A stretch of DNA of 64,000 nucleotides from Rossellomorea aquimaris TF-12. GTDB lineage: Bacteria > Bacillota > Bacilli > Bacillales > Bacillaceae_B. Shown here in pieces: positions 25,890 through 34,492 of the stretch. A program made the position numbers and the translations under genes. The stretch is taken from contig NZ_LQXM01000028.1 of assembly GCF_001648555.1 (NCBI RefSeq), forward strand, positions 186,001 to 250,000, in the 5' to 3' direction. Numbering within the stretch: position 1 is the first letter of the stretch; the number at the start of each line of letters is the position of its first letter. The notes beneath the pieces were generated by a model. That model did no database searches and was not told the origin of the DNA. It worked only from the letters and a program-made list of their open reading frames with translations.

Positions 25890-26403
25890 TTATTCCCGGA
25901 TGGCAGCTTTTCGTAAGTTTACAACATTGTTAGAATTAGTTAGCCATTTACTCATCAAATCCATTTGTTTCTCTTTTAAGTCTTCACAAGGTTCTTCGAT
26001 CGCTTCAACCTCTCGAAACCTCTTATCAAATATTCTTGCATCTTTTATTTTATTAAAACCACCAAAACCTATGTCGTCGTTTAGTATCCAAACTACTTTT
26101 TTAATATTGGCAAAAAGGATTCCACCAGTGCACATTGGACAAGGTTCCAAAGAGGTGTATATTGTAAATTTTTCACGGTTTATTTTCGCTTTAAATATTG
26201 AATTTCCAGCATTACGAATAGCGTCAATTTCAGCATGGGCAGTTGCATCTTGTTGAGGGTGTACTTTATTACGCCCGGTTGCAATTATGTTTTGATTCTC
26301 ATCTACAATAACAGCTCCAACAGGATAGGTATTCTCATTCAATGCTTTTTCTGCTTCCTCAAGAGCTAATTCTAAAAAAATATCTATCTTTATTTATATT
26401 CAT
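25890..26403 (-). pseudogene. Nucleoside/tRNA-type deaminase with N-terminal frameshift
   Basis: From 26342 the frame encodes a clear cytidine/deoxycytidylate deaminase-fold protein: NTYPVGAVIVDENQNIIATGRN, HAEIDAIRN (HAE zinc and catalytic site) and PCPMC (PCxxC). The ATG at 26403, with GGGGAGAAAAAT upstream, begins MNINKDRYF and then shifts out of frame in a run of seven A/T bases (26374-26380). With six it would read DRYFLELALEEAEKALNENTYPVGAV, a normal family start. So the gene is intact except for one inserted base, a real mutation, slippage site or sequencing error. The TTG at 26342 has no good ribosome site. Confidence 0.7.
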
Positions 26404-26438
26404 ATTTTTCTCCCCTTGCCTAGGATTATCCCCAAATA

Positions 26439-26615
26439 CTAAGTAAACAGATTACCTATCAAGATAAAAAGCACAGCTAAAGCAAAGAACACAATAAAAA
26501 AATAACCAAAATACTTTAAAGGCTTTGGCAATGTATTTAGATTTACATCAGTTGGATATCCTTCAATATTTCTCAAATGATCCATTGCATCATTCATTGG
26601 CTTCTTTTTGGACAT
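26439..26615 (-). CDS. Small single-helix membrane protein (58 aa)
   Basis: This 58-residue frame starts MSKKKPMNDAMDHLRNIEGY. It has a hydrophilic N-terminus and a C-terminal helix (YFGYFFIVFFALAVLFILIG). AGAGGG lies five bases before the ATG. I do not know the family. It lies between the frameshifted deaminase and the cytidine deaminase on the same strand. Confidence 0.6.
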   Translation of the reverse strand: MSKKKPMNDAMDHLRNIEGYPTDVNLNTLPKPLKYFGYFFIVFFALAVLFILIGNLFT

Positions 26616-26825
26616 AATATCCCTCTTTCTTTAAAAAAGATCTTATTAATACCAATTATTTCAAATTACTAACATTAACTCAATAACAAATTTCCGGATA
26701 AATAAAACTCCATCAATACTAAACTAACGGGTTCCGTATAGGGAGGGAAAACCTTAAATCACACCCTAAATAGTAATTGAAATAGCAGTGAAATTAACAC
26801 TGCATTTAGTAACTAAATTTACACA

Positions 26826-26865
26826 GCAAAAAACCCAGAACAAATATTTCTGGGTTTTTTGTATT
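26826..26865. terminator. Terminator downstream of the cytidine deaminase gene
   Basis: AAAAAACCCAGAA and TTTCTGGGTTTTTT form a strong stem around CAAATA, suited to both strands. Confidence 0.88.
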
Positions 26866-26910
26866 TTTATTTACTCTTACTCCATTAAAGCTCCTAGTTT
26901 GTTGAAGATG

Positions 26911-27342
26911 TTATTCCATATCGCTTGTATATTTTTCTGGTAGTAACTCCATTATATTGCACTTCACTAATTTATCATTATAAGAAATAATTACATCTGT
27001 ATTTTTTCCATAATCACTAATTAACTCTCGACACATACCACAAGGAGCAACTACCCAACAATTTTTTATATCTTCGTGTGGATGAGGGTGAGCAACTGCT
27101 ACAATTGTTTCAAATTCGTGGTCTCCTTCAGATATAGACTTACCAATAGCCATTGCTTCACCGCATACTGTTATTCTTCCCACATTCGCTTCTACGTGAA
27201 CTGCTGAAAAAACATTTCCATTTATAGTTCTAACTGCTGAACCAATGTGATGTCGTCCATATCTATAATTCTTTTCTATTACTTCTTCTGCTTGCTTAAT
27301 CAATTCATAGTCTCTATCTTCTAAAGGTCTTACTTTTAACAT
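26911..27342 (-). CDS. Cytidine deaminase-like protein (blasticidin-S-deaminase group)
   Basis: This 143-residue protein has the zinc site CGEAMAIG (C-x-E) and APCGMCRELI (PCxxC), the cytidine deaminase layout. HVEANVGRITVCGEAMAIGKSI and HPHPHEDIKNCWVVAPCG resemble the blasticidin-S/cytidine deaminase branch. It converts a cytosine nucleoside to uracil; I cannot distinguish antibiotic detoxification from salvage. The ATG at 27342 follows GGGGAG; the start nine codons earlier is unlikely. Confidence 0.83.
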   Translation of the reverse strand: MLKVRPLEDRDYELIKQAEEVIEKNYRYGRHHIGSAVRTINGNVFSAVHVEANVGRITVCGEAMAIGKSISEGDHEFETIVAVAHPHPHEDIKNCWVVAPCGMCRELISDYGKNTDVIISYNDKLVKCNIMELLPEKYTSDME

Positions 27343-27724
27343 AATTATTCTCCCCTTTTGATGGTTCAAAAAATCTTATATTCAACAATCCTGCCCTTTA
27401 ATGGAATATCCAATATTTACAATTTTATCATAAAACTCCTTGTAAGAGAGATTTAATACTGAGTGGAGCAGGATGTGAATTGGTAAGTCTTTAACATTCT
27501 AATTTGCAACACGTTTTATAGCTGGACAATAATTATTGTACGCTTGCAGATTAGGGTGCTAGTTGGTGTGCTAATTCAGTGTAAAAATGGGTATAACCAT
27601 TGATTTAACAATAATAAAAACAGGTCTAATTCATTTGCGAATTAGTCTGCTATTTATTATGCTTTTTGTTATTTTCTCTCCCTAAACGGAACCCCCTCAA
27701 TACTAAACGAGGGGGTGACAGATA
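27343..27724. other. Gene-free gap with short palindromes
   Basis: No convincing reading frame is present. It holds a 14-bp palindrome ACAATAATTATTGT (27526-27539) and a hairpin ACCCCCTC/GAGGGGGT after the chrA stop, followed on the reverse strand by TTCCGTTTAGGG. A similar TTCCGTATAGGG follows a degenerate copy of the hairpin at 26710-26746. Confidence 0.5.
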
Positions 27725-28927
27725 TTAAAAGCCTAATAAATTAAAGATATATCCTCCTACCACTCCGATGATGACGATCAGCCAGGCAGGTACTTTCCAT
27801 ACATTCAGTAAAGCAAATAGTATCACACCCAGGGCAAAATCAGATCCATCGAGGATGGAGCTTTTTATTACTGGATCATAGAAGGCTGCTAACAGAATGC
27901 CCACCACACTGGCATTTACCCCCATAAGGATGCCTTGAAAGGCGGCTCTTTTTCTCAGTTCACTTAAGAAAGGCAAGGCAGCTACAATTAGCAGGAAAGA
28001 GGGTAGAAAGATAGCGATGGTCGCCACTACTGCTCCTGCGATTCCTTCCATCATGGTTCCTAGATAACTGGAGAAAGTAAACAATGGACCTGGGACAGCT
28101 TGAGCCATTCCATACCCTGCCAAGAATTCATCGGGTGATAGGAAGCCTTGTGGGACTAGTTCTCTTTCAATGATGGGCAGGACCACATGCCCACCGCCAA
28201 ATACTAACGATCCAACCCTGAAGAAGATATCAAAAATGTTGAGCAATGAATTGTTGAATGTGTTGTTTAGGACGGGCAAAAGGATTAAAGTTCCTACTAA
28301 AATCAGTAAAGAGGTTAGACCTGTTCTTTTCGATATACTCACGTGAAATGGCTCGATTTTTGATTCGGCTTTATCTTTAAACAGTTTTAAGCCTAGCAAT
28401 CCCGCTGCCAAAATAATGAAGATCTGTATCCAAGCCGATGGGTAGAATAGCATAATCACCGCTGCTACAATAGCAATGGCGAGCCTGCTTTTATCTGGAG
28501 TCAGCTTTTTGCCCAATCCAAGGAGGGCATGAAGAACAACGGCGGCTGCGACTACCTTCAGGCTATGTATAAATCCAGCATCTCCAAGGGAAAAGCTCTG
28601 GTAGAGTAAAGCAAAAATGACAAGGACAATGACAGAAGGAAGCGTAAATCCTAAGAAAGAAATGATTCCTCCTAGTATTCCACCTCGAAGCATGCCAATT
28701 GAGATCCCTACCTGACTGCTCGCTGGACCGGGAAGGAACTGGCACAGAGCAATCAAGTCTGCATAGGTTTTATCATTCAACCATTTTCTTCTATCTACAT
28801 ATTCATCTTTAAAGTAAGCCAAGTGGGCTACTGGTCCACCAAACGATGTGAGCCCTAATTTGGTTGATATGAATAATATTTCTAATAGCGTCGATAAACG
28901 ACTTTTCTCTCTTGACTGTTTTTCCAA
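27725..28927 (-). CDS. chrA: Chromate transporter, CHR family (long form)
   Basis: This 400-residue protein has two homologous halves, the long-chain CHR form. Each half carries the conserved FGGP motif region: GLTSFGGPVAHLAYFKDEYVDRRKWL near residue 25 and SLVFGGGHVVLPIIERELV near residue 240. QFLPGPASSQVGISIG and QAVPGPLFTFSSYLG are the duplicated PGP motifs. It should export chromate by proton exchange. The TTG start is 16 bases after the padR stop, so padR-chrA form an operon. The N-terminal MEKQSREKSRLST is cytoplasmic. Confidence 0.93.
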   Translation of the reverse strand: MEKQSREKSRLSTLLEILFISTKLGLTSFGGPVAHLAYFKDEYVDRRKWLNDKTYADLIALCQFLPGPASSQVGISIGMLRGGILGGIISFLGFTLPSVIVLVIFALLYQSFSLGDAGFIHSLKVVAAAVVLHALLGLGKKLTPDKSRLAIAIVAAVIMLFYPSAWIQIFIILAAGLLGLKLFKDKAESKIEPFHVSISKRTGLTSLLILVGTLILLPVLNNTFNNSLLNIFDIFFRVGSLVFGGGHVVLPIIERELVPQGFLSPDEFLAGYGMAQAVPGPLFTFSSYLGTMMEGIAGAVVATIAIFLPSFLLIVAALPFLSELRKRAAFQGILMGVNASVVGILLAAFYDPVIKSSILDGSDFALGVILFALLNVWKVPAWLIVIIGVVGGYIFNLLGF

Positions 28928-28943
28928 CTTCGTTCACCTGCTT

Positions 28944-29249
28944 TTATTTTATTTCTTTAAAAAGTTCATACGCCTTCGCTCTTGCTTCTTGTAGCACAGT
29001 TTCCCCTCTATCCGTAATGCGATAATATTTTCGAATCTTTCCACTCACATTGACGTTTTCTCTGCTTAAGAGCTTATCTTTCTCCATATTGTGAAGAATA
29101 GGATAGAGGGTTCCAGCGCTAATATCATACCCATGCTCATGCAGCTCCTCTAACATCCATGATCCATAAATCTGTTCCTCTTTCGCGTGATGCAAAATAT
29201 GAATGTGGATAAATCCCAGGAAAAGTTTTCTCAACACTTTATGTTCCAA
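28944..29249 (-). CDS. PadR-family transcriptional regulator of chrA
   Basis: This 101-residue protein has the PadR winged helix: LRKLFLGFIHIHILHHAKEEQIYGSWMLEELHEHGYDISAGTLYPILHNMEKDKLLSRE, followed by the wing KIRKYYRITDRG. The TTG at 29249 follows AGGAGGGATCGT; a longer frame would add 22 residues read through an operator-like palindrome. It is the first gene of padR-chrA. It probably represses the operon and is relieved by chromate or another stress; that is inference. Confidence 0.88.
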   Translation of the reverse strand: MEHKVLRKLFLGFIHIHILHHAKEEQIYGSWMLEELHEHGYDISAGTLYPILHNMEKDKLLSRENVNVSGKIRKYYRITDRGETVLQEARAKAYELFKEIK

Positions 29250-29261
29250 ACGATCCCTCCT

Positions 29262-29292
29262 ATATCGAATTCCGATATCGATTTTCGAATAT
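29262..29292 (-). promoter_or_regulatory. Candidate PadR operator, overlapping dyads
   Basis: ATATCGAATTCCGATAT (29262-29278) is a perfect dyad, and ATATCG-ATTTT-CGAATAT (29275-29292) is an imperfect one sharing its right half. It lies 13 bases upstream of the padR start, between the promoter area and the ribosome site. Confidence 0.6.
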
Positions 29293-29354
29293 GAATATAT
29301 AGCAAATAAAGGCATTAATCAAGGCTATTCAGCAAAATTTCACACTAGTAACAA

Positions 29355-29386
29355 TAAAAAAAGGCTTATCTTTAAAGATAAGCCTC
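29355..29386 (-). terminator. Terminator of the soluble chemoreceptor gene
   Basis: AGGCTTATCTTTAAAGATAAGCCT is a perfect palindrome followed by T7 on the reverse strand. Confidence 0.9.
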
Positions 29387-29394
29387 CAATAATA

Positions 29395-30216
29395 TTAATA
29401 CATTCCTTCAAATTCTTCTATCGTCTGATCAAATGTAAGTTTCGTTTTTTCCACCATTTCTTGGAGGTCTTTCGTTATTTGATTAACTTTTGAAAGCTCC
29501 TTTGTGATGTTTTCAATGTTAGAGTTTACTTCTTTAATCGCTTCGTCTGCGTTACCTGATAATTTACGGACTTCCTGGGCTACTACATTAAACCCTCTGC
29601 CATGCTCCCCGGCACGAGCTGCCTCTATGGCTGCATTCAATGCCAATAAATTCGTCTGAGCAGAAATGTTTTTAATCAACTTGGATGTTTCATCAATTAG
29701 ATTTATTTGGTTTTCCAAAGCATGGACAGCTTTCATTTTCTCCGTGGAATTTTCCATTACTACATTCACAAGTTCATTTGGCATCTTTTTTAATTTATCG
29801 ATTATTTCTATTGTGTTATTTTCACGATTCGTAATATCTGTTGCTATTTTTAAGACAGCATGGACTTTTCCGTCCTCGTTTAAGATCGGTATGTATGTAG
29901 CCTCAAGCCATAATAACTGACCTTCCTTATTCACTCGTTCTATCTTTTCTTGAAATTTTTTGCCCTTTCGGAGATTATTCCATAGCTCTACATAATCGGG
30001 GCTATTCTGTAATTCTGGAGTACAAAATTCCAGGTGATCCATACCAATGATTTCGCTGGAATTGTAACCGATGGCTTGTGAAAAATTATCATTTGCCCAG
30101 ATTACTCTTCTATCAAGGTCGAATTCAATCATGGCTAAGTTTTTTTCTAGGGAAGATAAGATAGATATGGGGTCTAAAACCTGTGTGCTTCTATTAATAT
30201 TTGAAAGATTAGTCAT
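29395..30216 (-). CDS. Soluble PAS-domain methyl-accepting chemotaxis protein
   Basis: This 273-residue protein has no membrane segment. A PAS domain covers about residues 18-130 ([30 protein letters not shown], with the PAC part [29 protein letters not shown]). The MCP signalling hairpin tip is [33 protein letters not shown]. The module is short, like B. subtilis HemAT-type or other cytosolic receptors. It senses an intracellular cue, maybe redox or flavin-bound, and talks to CheA/CheW. Monocistronic with its own terminator. Confidence 0.9.
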   Translation of the reverse strand: MTNLSNINRSTQVLDPISILSSLEKNLAMIEFDLDRRVIWANDNFSQAIGYNSSEIIGMDHLEFCTPELQNSPDYVELWNNLRKGKKFQEKIERVNKEGQLLWLEATYIPILNEDGKVHAVLKIATDITNRENNTIEIIDKLKKMPNELVNVVMENSTEKMKAVHALENQINLIDETSKLIKNISAQTNLLALNAAIEAARAGEHGRGFNVVAQEVRKLSGNADEAIKEVNSNIENITKELSKVNQITKDLQEMVEKTKLTFDQTIEEFEGMY

Positions 30217-30319
30217 ATAGGCTCCTTTTATTCTCCAATTATAATTTGATTCTTACTTCTATTATCGGAAAAATTCAGGAAATATTAAATTGGAACTCTT
30301 TTTACAATAAACGCTGGCG

Positions 30320-31111
30320 TTATAAAAATTGACTAGTATCCATCCCGTGGACACTTTTTCCTTTCACCTGTTTGAGTGTCGCTACTATAAGAAAGCTGAC
30401 AATGACCAATAAGAGCCAGGAACTCACTTTACCAAGATGAACGAGACTCCATGCATCGCTTTGGTTTGGGTATTCCCAAGCTCCAAAGAACGTGGCAATA
30501 TTTTCGGCTATCCATATAAAAAATCCGATGAGCACAAAAGAAAGGGCAAGTGGCATGCGGTAACGGACTCCACCCACCTCGTATATGACCCTGGATGGCC
30601 AAAAGACGATTATGACAAGTCCGGATAACCAAAAGCGAATGTCTATCCAATAATGGTGAGTGAAAAAATTCAAATAAATTGCAGCTGCAAGAGGCACAAC
30701 GATCAAGAACGGCGGCCACCTAACCAGTTCAACCTTTAACCTCCTCCATGCCTGGCAAAGATAACTCGCTACACTTGCGTACATGAAACCGCTATACAAA
30801 GGCACTCCAAAAACCTTAAAATATCCTTCATCTGGATAAGACCAGGAGCCCATATATACCTTGAAGATTTCTAGAGCTAGGCCAATAACGTGGAACAATG
30901 TGATCACCTTCAATTCATCCTGTGTTTCAAGTCCAGAACGGACCATCCCCCACTGCATGAGGAGGCAGATGATGAACAGCCAGTCATACCGTGGCAGGAA
31001 GGGAAGGGGAATCATTTGCGTAATAGCCAAAAAGGCAAAAATAACGACAGGAAACAAGCAGGATAGTGCCTGCTCCCAACCAAAACGAAGGAGTTGTTTT
31101 AGTGCTCTCAT
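30320..31111 (-). CDS. yoaT: DUF817 membrane protein, YoaT-like
   Basis: This 263-residue protein has about seven or eight membrane helices. It matches DUF817: GLALEIFKVYMGSWSYPDEGYFKVFGVPLYSGFMYASVASYLCQAWRR and FIWIAENIATFFGAWEYPNQ. The neighbours yozG and yoaS appear together in B. subtilis with yoaT, supporting the name. Function is unknown. GGAGG precedes the ATG by seven bases, and the yozG stop is 43 bases upstream. Confidence 0.85.
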   Translation of the reverse strand: MRALKQLLRFGWEQALSCLFPVVIFAFLAITQMIPLPFLPRYDWLFIICLLMQWGMVRSGLETQDELKVITLFHVIGLALEIFKVYMGSWSYPDEGYFKVFGVPLYSGFMYASVASYLCQAWRRLKVELVRWPPFLIVVPLAAAIYLNFFTHHYWIDIRFWLSGLVIIVFWPSRVIYEVGGVRYRMPLALSFVLIGFFIWIAENIATFFGAWEYPNQSDAWSLVHLGKVSSWLLLVIVSFLIVATLKQVKGKSVHGMDTSQFL

Positions 31112-31154
31112 AATTTTGCCTCCAAAGATTTTTTGAATCTACGAAATATCCTGT

Positions 31155-31373
31155 TTATAGAGTATCTTCGTCACTTTTATATTCTAAAATGTCTCCAGGT
31201 TGGCATTCTAATGCTTTGCAAATGGCCTCTAAAGTAGATAGCCTAATTGCCTTCGCCTTTCCATTCTTCAATATAGAAAGGTTAGCCATCGTGATTCCAA
31301 CTCTTTCAGAAAGTTCTGTTACGCTCATTTTCCTTTTAGCCAGCATTACATCAATATTGATTATAATCGCCAT
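31155..31373 (-). CDS. yozG: YozG-like XRE regulator
   Basis: This 72-residue protein is a bare HTH: MLAKRKMSVTELSERVGITMANLSILKNGKAKAIRLSTLEAICKALECQPGDILEY. It is the small regulator that sits next to DUF2975 (YoaS-like) proteins throughout Firmicutes. It probably controls its own operon yoaS-yozG-yoaT. GAGGTG precedes the ATG. The gap to yoaS is nine bases, so the genes are cotranscribed. Confidence 0.88.
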   Translation of the reverse strand: MAIIINIDVMLAKRKMSVTELSERVGITMANLSILKNGKAKAIRLSTLEAICKALECQPGDILEYKSDEDTL

Positions 31374-31382
31374 ATTTTCACC

Positions 31383-31862
31383 TCAGACCGTTAAGTCATT
31401 TTCTGATTTTATTTCGATGGCATTTTTCAATAGCTTCTGAAGAACAGCGGCAAAAACTGCAATCACAAGTGAAGCGAAAATAAACATCATTCCGATCACT
31501 ATGAGACCTGGGGCATCATCTTTCTCCGCAAGCATATAAAAGAATGGCATGCCTGCCACATACACGAGACTGATTGCCAGTGCACAATTTCTTATTGTCT
31601 TTAAAGCTTTTACAGATCGTTCCGAGAATGCATTATTCTTATCAATATAATTCAAAAGCCTAAATGCCTGATACAACCCAATGTAAAAAGGTATGGCTGA
31701 TACATACATGACGGCTAAAATGCCATAGATGATATAAGCCATTTCTGAACCACTTTCTGCTGCATCTTTAGCTAACCACGGTAATCCAAAAAGGCACAGG
31801 CCAAGAACTGGAGTACCAATTAGAAAAACAGCCACCTTCAAAAAGAGTGTTTCTCGTTTCAT
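31383..31862 (-). CDS. yoaS: DUF2975 membrane protein, YoaS-like
   Basis: This 159-residue protein has four membrane helices: KVAVFLIGTPVLGLCLFGLPWL, MAYIIYGILAVMYVSAIPFYIGL, NCALAISLVYVAGMPFFYML and LIVIGMMFIFASLVIAVFAAVL. It matches DUF2975, of which YoaS is a member. It is the first gene of the yoaS-yozG-yoaT set. I prefer the ATG at 31862, with GAGG eight bases upstream, over a GTG three codons earlier. Confidence 0.85.
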   Translation of the reverse strand: MKRETLFLKVAVFLIGTPVLGLCLFGLPWLAKDAAESGSEMAYIIYGILAVMYVSAIPFYIGLYQAFRLLNYIDKNNAFSERSVKALKTIRNCALAISLVYVAGMPFFYMLAEKDDAPGLIVIGMMFIFASLVIAVFAAVLQKLLKNAIEIKSENDLTV

Positions 31863-32015
31863 CAAACACACCTCACTTATTTATTATCTATTTAATTTTA
31901 ATTTTAATTTATTATTTATTGTTTTACAATAAATAATTATTGATTTTAATGATATTGTTATTGCCTAATAAGTCGTAATCCAGTTTTGGGAGCTCTCCTT
32001 ATTTGAATCCATTCT

Positions 32016-33278
32016 TTATGCAATCGTTTTAAGATTCATTTGTCTTTCCTGTTCTTTCATAAATAAAACAAAGTAGATAACGATGCTGGATAGCGCCATA
32101 ATGATAAAGATTGAAGTAATGACTTCTGGTGAAAGTACGGCGCTTGCCATAACAAATAAAGCAGCAATCATACCCGATAGCTGAAAAGACAATCCGTACA
32201 CAGCCATATAAGTACCCCGTGCATCATCTGGAACCAGTGAAGCTACATATGCTTGTTTAGCAGGGATGTGCGCTAGCTCTCCAACCGTAGCGATAAACAT
32301 TGCAATGATCAATACAAGGGGAATGCTGCTATAACTAATAACAATATAGCCGAAACCATAACAAAAACCTCCGCTAATCAGTAACCATCGATCTTGAAAC
32401 TTTTTCAGCACACCTGCAACCACCAAGCTGAGGACTACAACGATGATTGTGCTCTCTGCTCTAAGCAAACCGATCAGTTGGAAGCCATTTACTTCAACAA
32501 AAGAGTTGAATTCCAGCAGGGGAACAGGGGTTGTAATCTCCTCAACAAGCTTAATTCCCATGTACGTTGTTAGACTCTCTTCCAGGGAAAGTAGGAACAA
32601 GCCCGCAACAGTAAACAATACAAAACGTTTATTCATTAAAATACCTTTATAATCTTGAAATCCCGATGTTGTACTTGGAGCATTCAACAGGGTTTTATCC
32701 GTAATTAAAAAGGTATCTTCCAGTACATACTTTGTCGCGACCCAAGAGAAAAAAACCACAACCGAAATTCCAATAAAAAGCTCGTAAGGATATTTTTTAA
32801 AAAGAAGAGCTCCTATTAAACCTCCTGCTGCCATTGCCAAATTAGTAAGCCAGTACGAGAAGGTATAAACCGCTTTTCTGTTTTCTTTAGAGCTTGCATC
32901 AATAATGATTGCACCATAAGCAGGTGCAACCATCCCGGTAAAAAATAAGATGACGATAAAAATGCCAAAGTTTGCGTATGGAGATAGTGGAAATATGAGG
33001 TTACTAACTCCAGCTACAAAGTAACCACCACTAATCATCCCTTCACTTAACAAGATCGTCTTTTTCCTTCCGACACGATCTGTTCTTCTTCCTCCTGCTA
33101 AAGCTCCAGTTATACCCGATAATATAACTCCAATGTACATGAGCCCTGTTGCTACCTCTCCTACCTGATTTGAGAAAAAAATAGCCAAAAATGGGATCAC
33201 AGCCGATGTTGCAAGAGTGGTGAAGAAGTGCAAAGTTAACCGCAATTGAATGTTTCGATGAAACGAAAGAAAATTCAT
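32016..33278 (-). CDS. MFS transporter controlled by TetR-type regulator
   Basis: This 420-residue transporter has 12 membrane helices. The loop GALAGGRRTDRVGRKKTILLSEG after helix 2 is the MFS motif A. NLAMAAGGLIGALLFKK is motif C-like. It fits the MdtH/DHA1-type drug exporters. AGGGAGGGTGTCAAA precedes the ATG. The tetR gene lies directly upstream on the same strand, and both are flanked by near-identical palindromes, so expression is probably derepressed by a transported compound. Confidence 0.88.
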   Translation of the reverse strand: MNFLSFHRNIQLRLTLHFFTTLATSAVIPFLAIFFSNQVGEVATGLMYIGVILSGITGALAGGRRTDRVGRKKTILLSEGMISGGYFVAGVSNLIFPLSPYANFGIFIVILFFTGMVAPAYGAIIIDASSKENRKAVYTFSYWLTNLAMAAGGLIGALLFKKYPYELFIGISVVVFFSWVATKYVLEDTFLITDKTLLNAPSTTSGFQDYKGILMNKRFVLFTVAGLFLLSLEESLTTYMGIKLVEEITTPVPLLEFNSFVEVNGFQLIGLLRAESTIIVVVLSLVVAGVLKKFQDRWLLISGGFCYGFGYIVISYSSIPLVLIIAMFIATVGELAHIPAKQAYVASLVPDDARGTYMAVYGLSFQLSGMIAALFVMASAVLSPEVITSIFIIMALSSIVIYFVLFMKEQERQMNLKTIA

Positions 33279-33297
33279 TTTGACACCCTCCCTTTTA

Positions 33298-33315
33298 CGA
33301 TTGATTAATCAATCG
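33298..33315. promoter_or_regulatory. TetR-type operator before the MFS gene
   Basis: CGATTGATTAATCAATCG is a perfect 18-bp palindrome 19 bases upstream of the MFS start. Its core recurs at 33972-33993. Confidence 0.75.
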
Positions 33316-33347
33316 TTTTTAATTTAAAAATAAACCGAAACTTATAC

Positions 33348-33965
33348 TTAACGTTTCGGATTAAATAAACGAAGAACTGGGACTTTAAGCTGCTCCCAAA
33401 TTTGTGACACAGCATGGTCGGTAAAGGTCAATCTCGCCCCTAATAAAAAGCTGAGGTAAGCCGAGGCTGTGATTTCAGGATTGGATTCTTCAAGAACACC
33501 ATTTTTTTGACCATTTTGTATGGCATGACTGATTTTTTTTTGAAACTCTAAGCTAAATTCATCAAGTATTTTAAAGGGTTCTGGATATTTAGTATGTTGC
33601 CCTACCACTTGCACAACTAACTGTAAATACATACGCATCTCGGTAAATATCCGTAGATGATTGTCTATCATACTCTTGATTTCACTCAGCGAATCCACTG
33701 CATCAGGATTGAAATCTAGAAGCTCAGTCTTATAGTATTTCTCCAAAGGCTCTGTAACGGCATGATAAAAAAGCTGATCTTTGTTTTCAAAATAAGTAAA
33801 AACACTACCGAAGCTCACACCCGATGCTTTTGCAACCTGAGCAATTGTCGTGCTTTCATACCCTTGTTCAGCAAATAAAATGATCGCCTGCTGTAAAATT
33901 TTCTCTCGTTTTTGTTCCATCGCTTTTATTTGTTTGTCTGATAAAGGCAACCTGACCAACTCCAT
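33348..33965 (-). CDS. TetR/AcrR-family repressor
   Basis: This 205-residue protein has an N-terminal HTH: KREKILQQAIILFAEQGYESTTIAQVAKASGVSFGSVFTYFENKDQLFYHAV. A ligand-binding helical domain follows, with a C-terminal TetR fold tail. It sits between two palindromes and upstream of an MFS exporter, so it likely represses both. No ribosome site precedes the ATG at 33965; the mRNA may be nearly leaderless, or the start may lie 15 codons further in, where no ribosome site is seen either. Confidence 0.87.
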   Translation of the reverse strand: MELVRLPLSDKQIKAMEQKREKILQQAIILFAEQGYESTTIAQVAKASGVSFGSVFTYFENKDQLFYHAVTEPLEKYYKTELLDFNPDAVDSLSEIKSMIDNHLRIFTEMRMYLQLVVQVVGQHTKYPEPFKILDEFSLEFQKKISHAIQNGQKNGVLEESNPEITASAYLSFLLGARLTFTDHAVSQIWEQLKVPVLRLFNPKR

Positions 33966-33971
33966 TTTACG

Positions 33972-33993
33972 AATGATTTATTAATCAATCATT
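33972..33993. promoter_or_regulatory. TetR autoregulatory operator
   Basis: AATGATTTATTAATCAATCATT is a 22-base palindrome with one mismatch, six bases upstream of the tetR ATG. Its right half shares ATTAATCAATC with the MFS operator. Confidence 0.72.
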
Positions 33994-34049
33994 ATTATAT
34001 GCTATTTGTAAAAAGAAGTAAACTGAATTTTTATTATTACATATGAGCA

Positions 34050-34421
34050 TTATTTCCGCCAAAAAGTTGAACAGTCTGCCTTTTCCAAAATATTAAACTC
34101 AATCATTTTCTCAAGTAATGAGAAATCTACGGAACTACCCCACTTGATACGCACCAACTGCTTGGTATAATCATAACCAGCCTGGACAATGTCATCAGAA
34201 AAATGATGAATTCCTTCCTTTTCAGGAGCAACAGCAAGATGATTCTTAGATACGCTAAAGCCAATAATAAACGTACCATGATCAGTAAACATAGGTTGAT
34301 TCCACGCAATTTTAGGCATTAAATTCGGGAATTTCTTCGTTACCCAAGCCAAAACCTCCTCCGTTCGGGCACGGTGTTCCTGGTTATCAATACGTGCTAA
34401 ATATTCTGCGAAAACTTCCAC
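34050..34421 (-). CDS. fra: Frataxin-like iron chaperone Fra (YdhG, DUF1801)
   Basis: This 123-residue protein is highly similar to B. subtilis Fra as I recall it: NLMPKIAWNQPMFTDHGTFIIGFSVSKNHLAVAPEKEGIHHFSDDI, LVRIKWGSSVDFSLLEKMIEFN and the C-terminal CSTFWRK. Fra supplies iron for Fe-S cluster and haem synthesis. It is cytosolic and single-gene. Family length is normal. Confidence 0.92.
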   Translation of the reverse strand: MEVFAEYLARIDNQEHRARTEEVLAWVTKKFPNLMPKIAWNQPMFTDHGTFIIGFSVSKNHLAVAPEKEGIHHFSDDIVQAGYDYTKQLVRIKWGSSVDFSLLEKMIEFNILEKADCSTFWRK

Positions 34422-34492
34422 GGTATTCCCTCCTATCTCTTTATCCCTCTACGCAATATGTGCAACAAGCCCCTTTAACAGGATGACCATGT

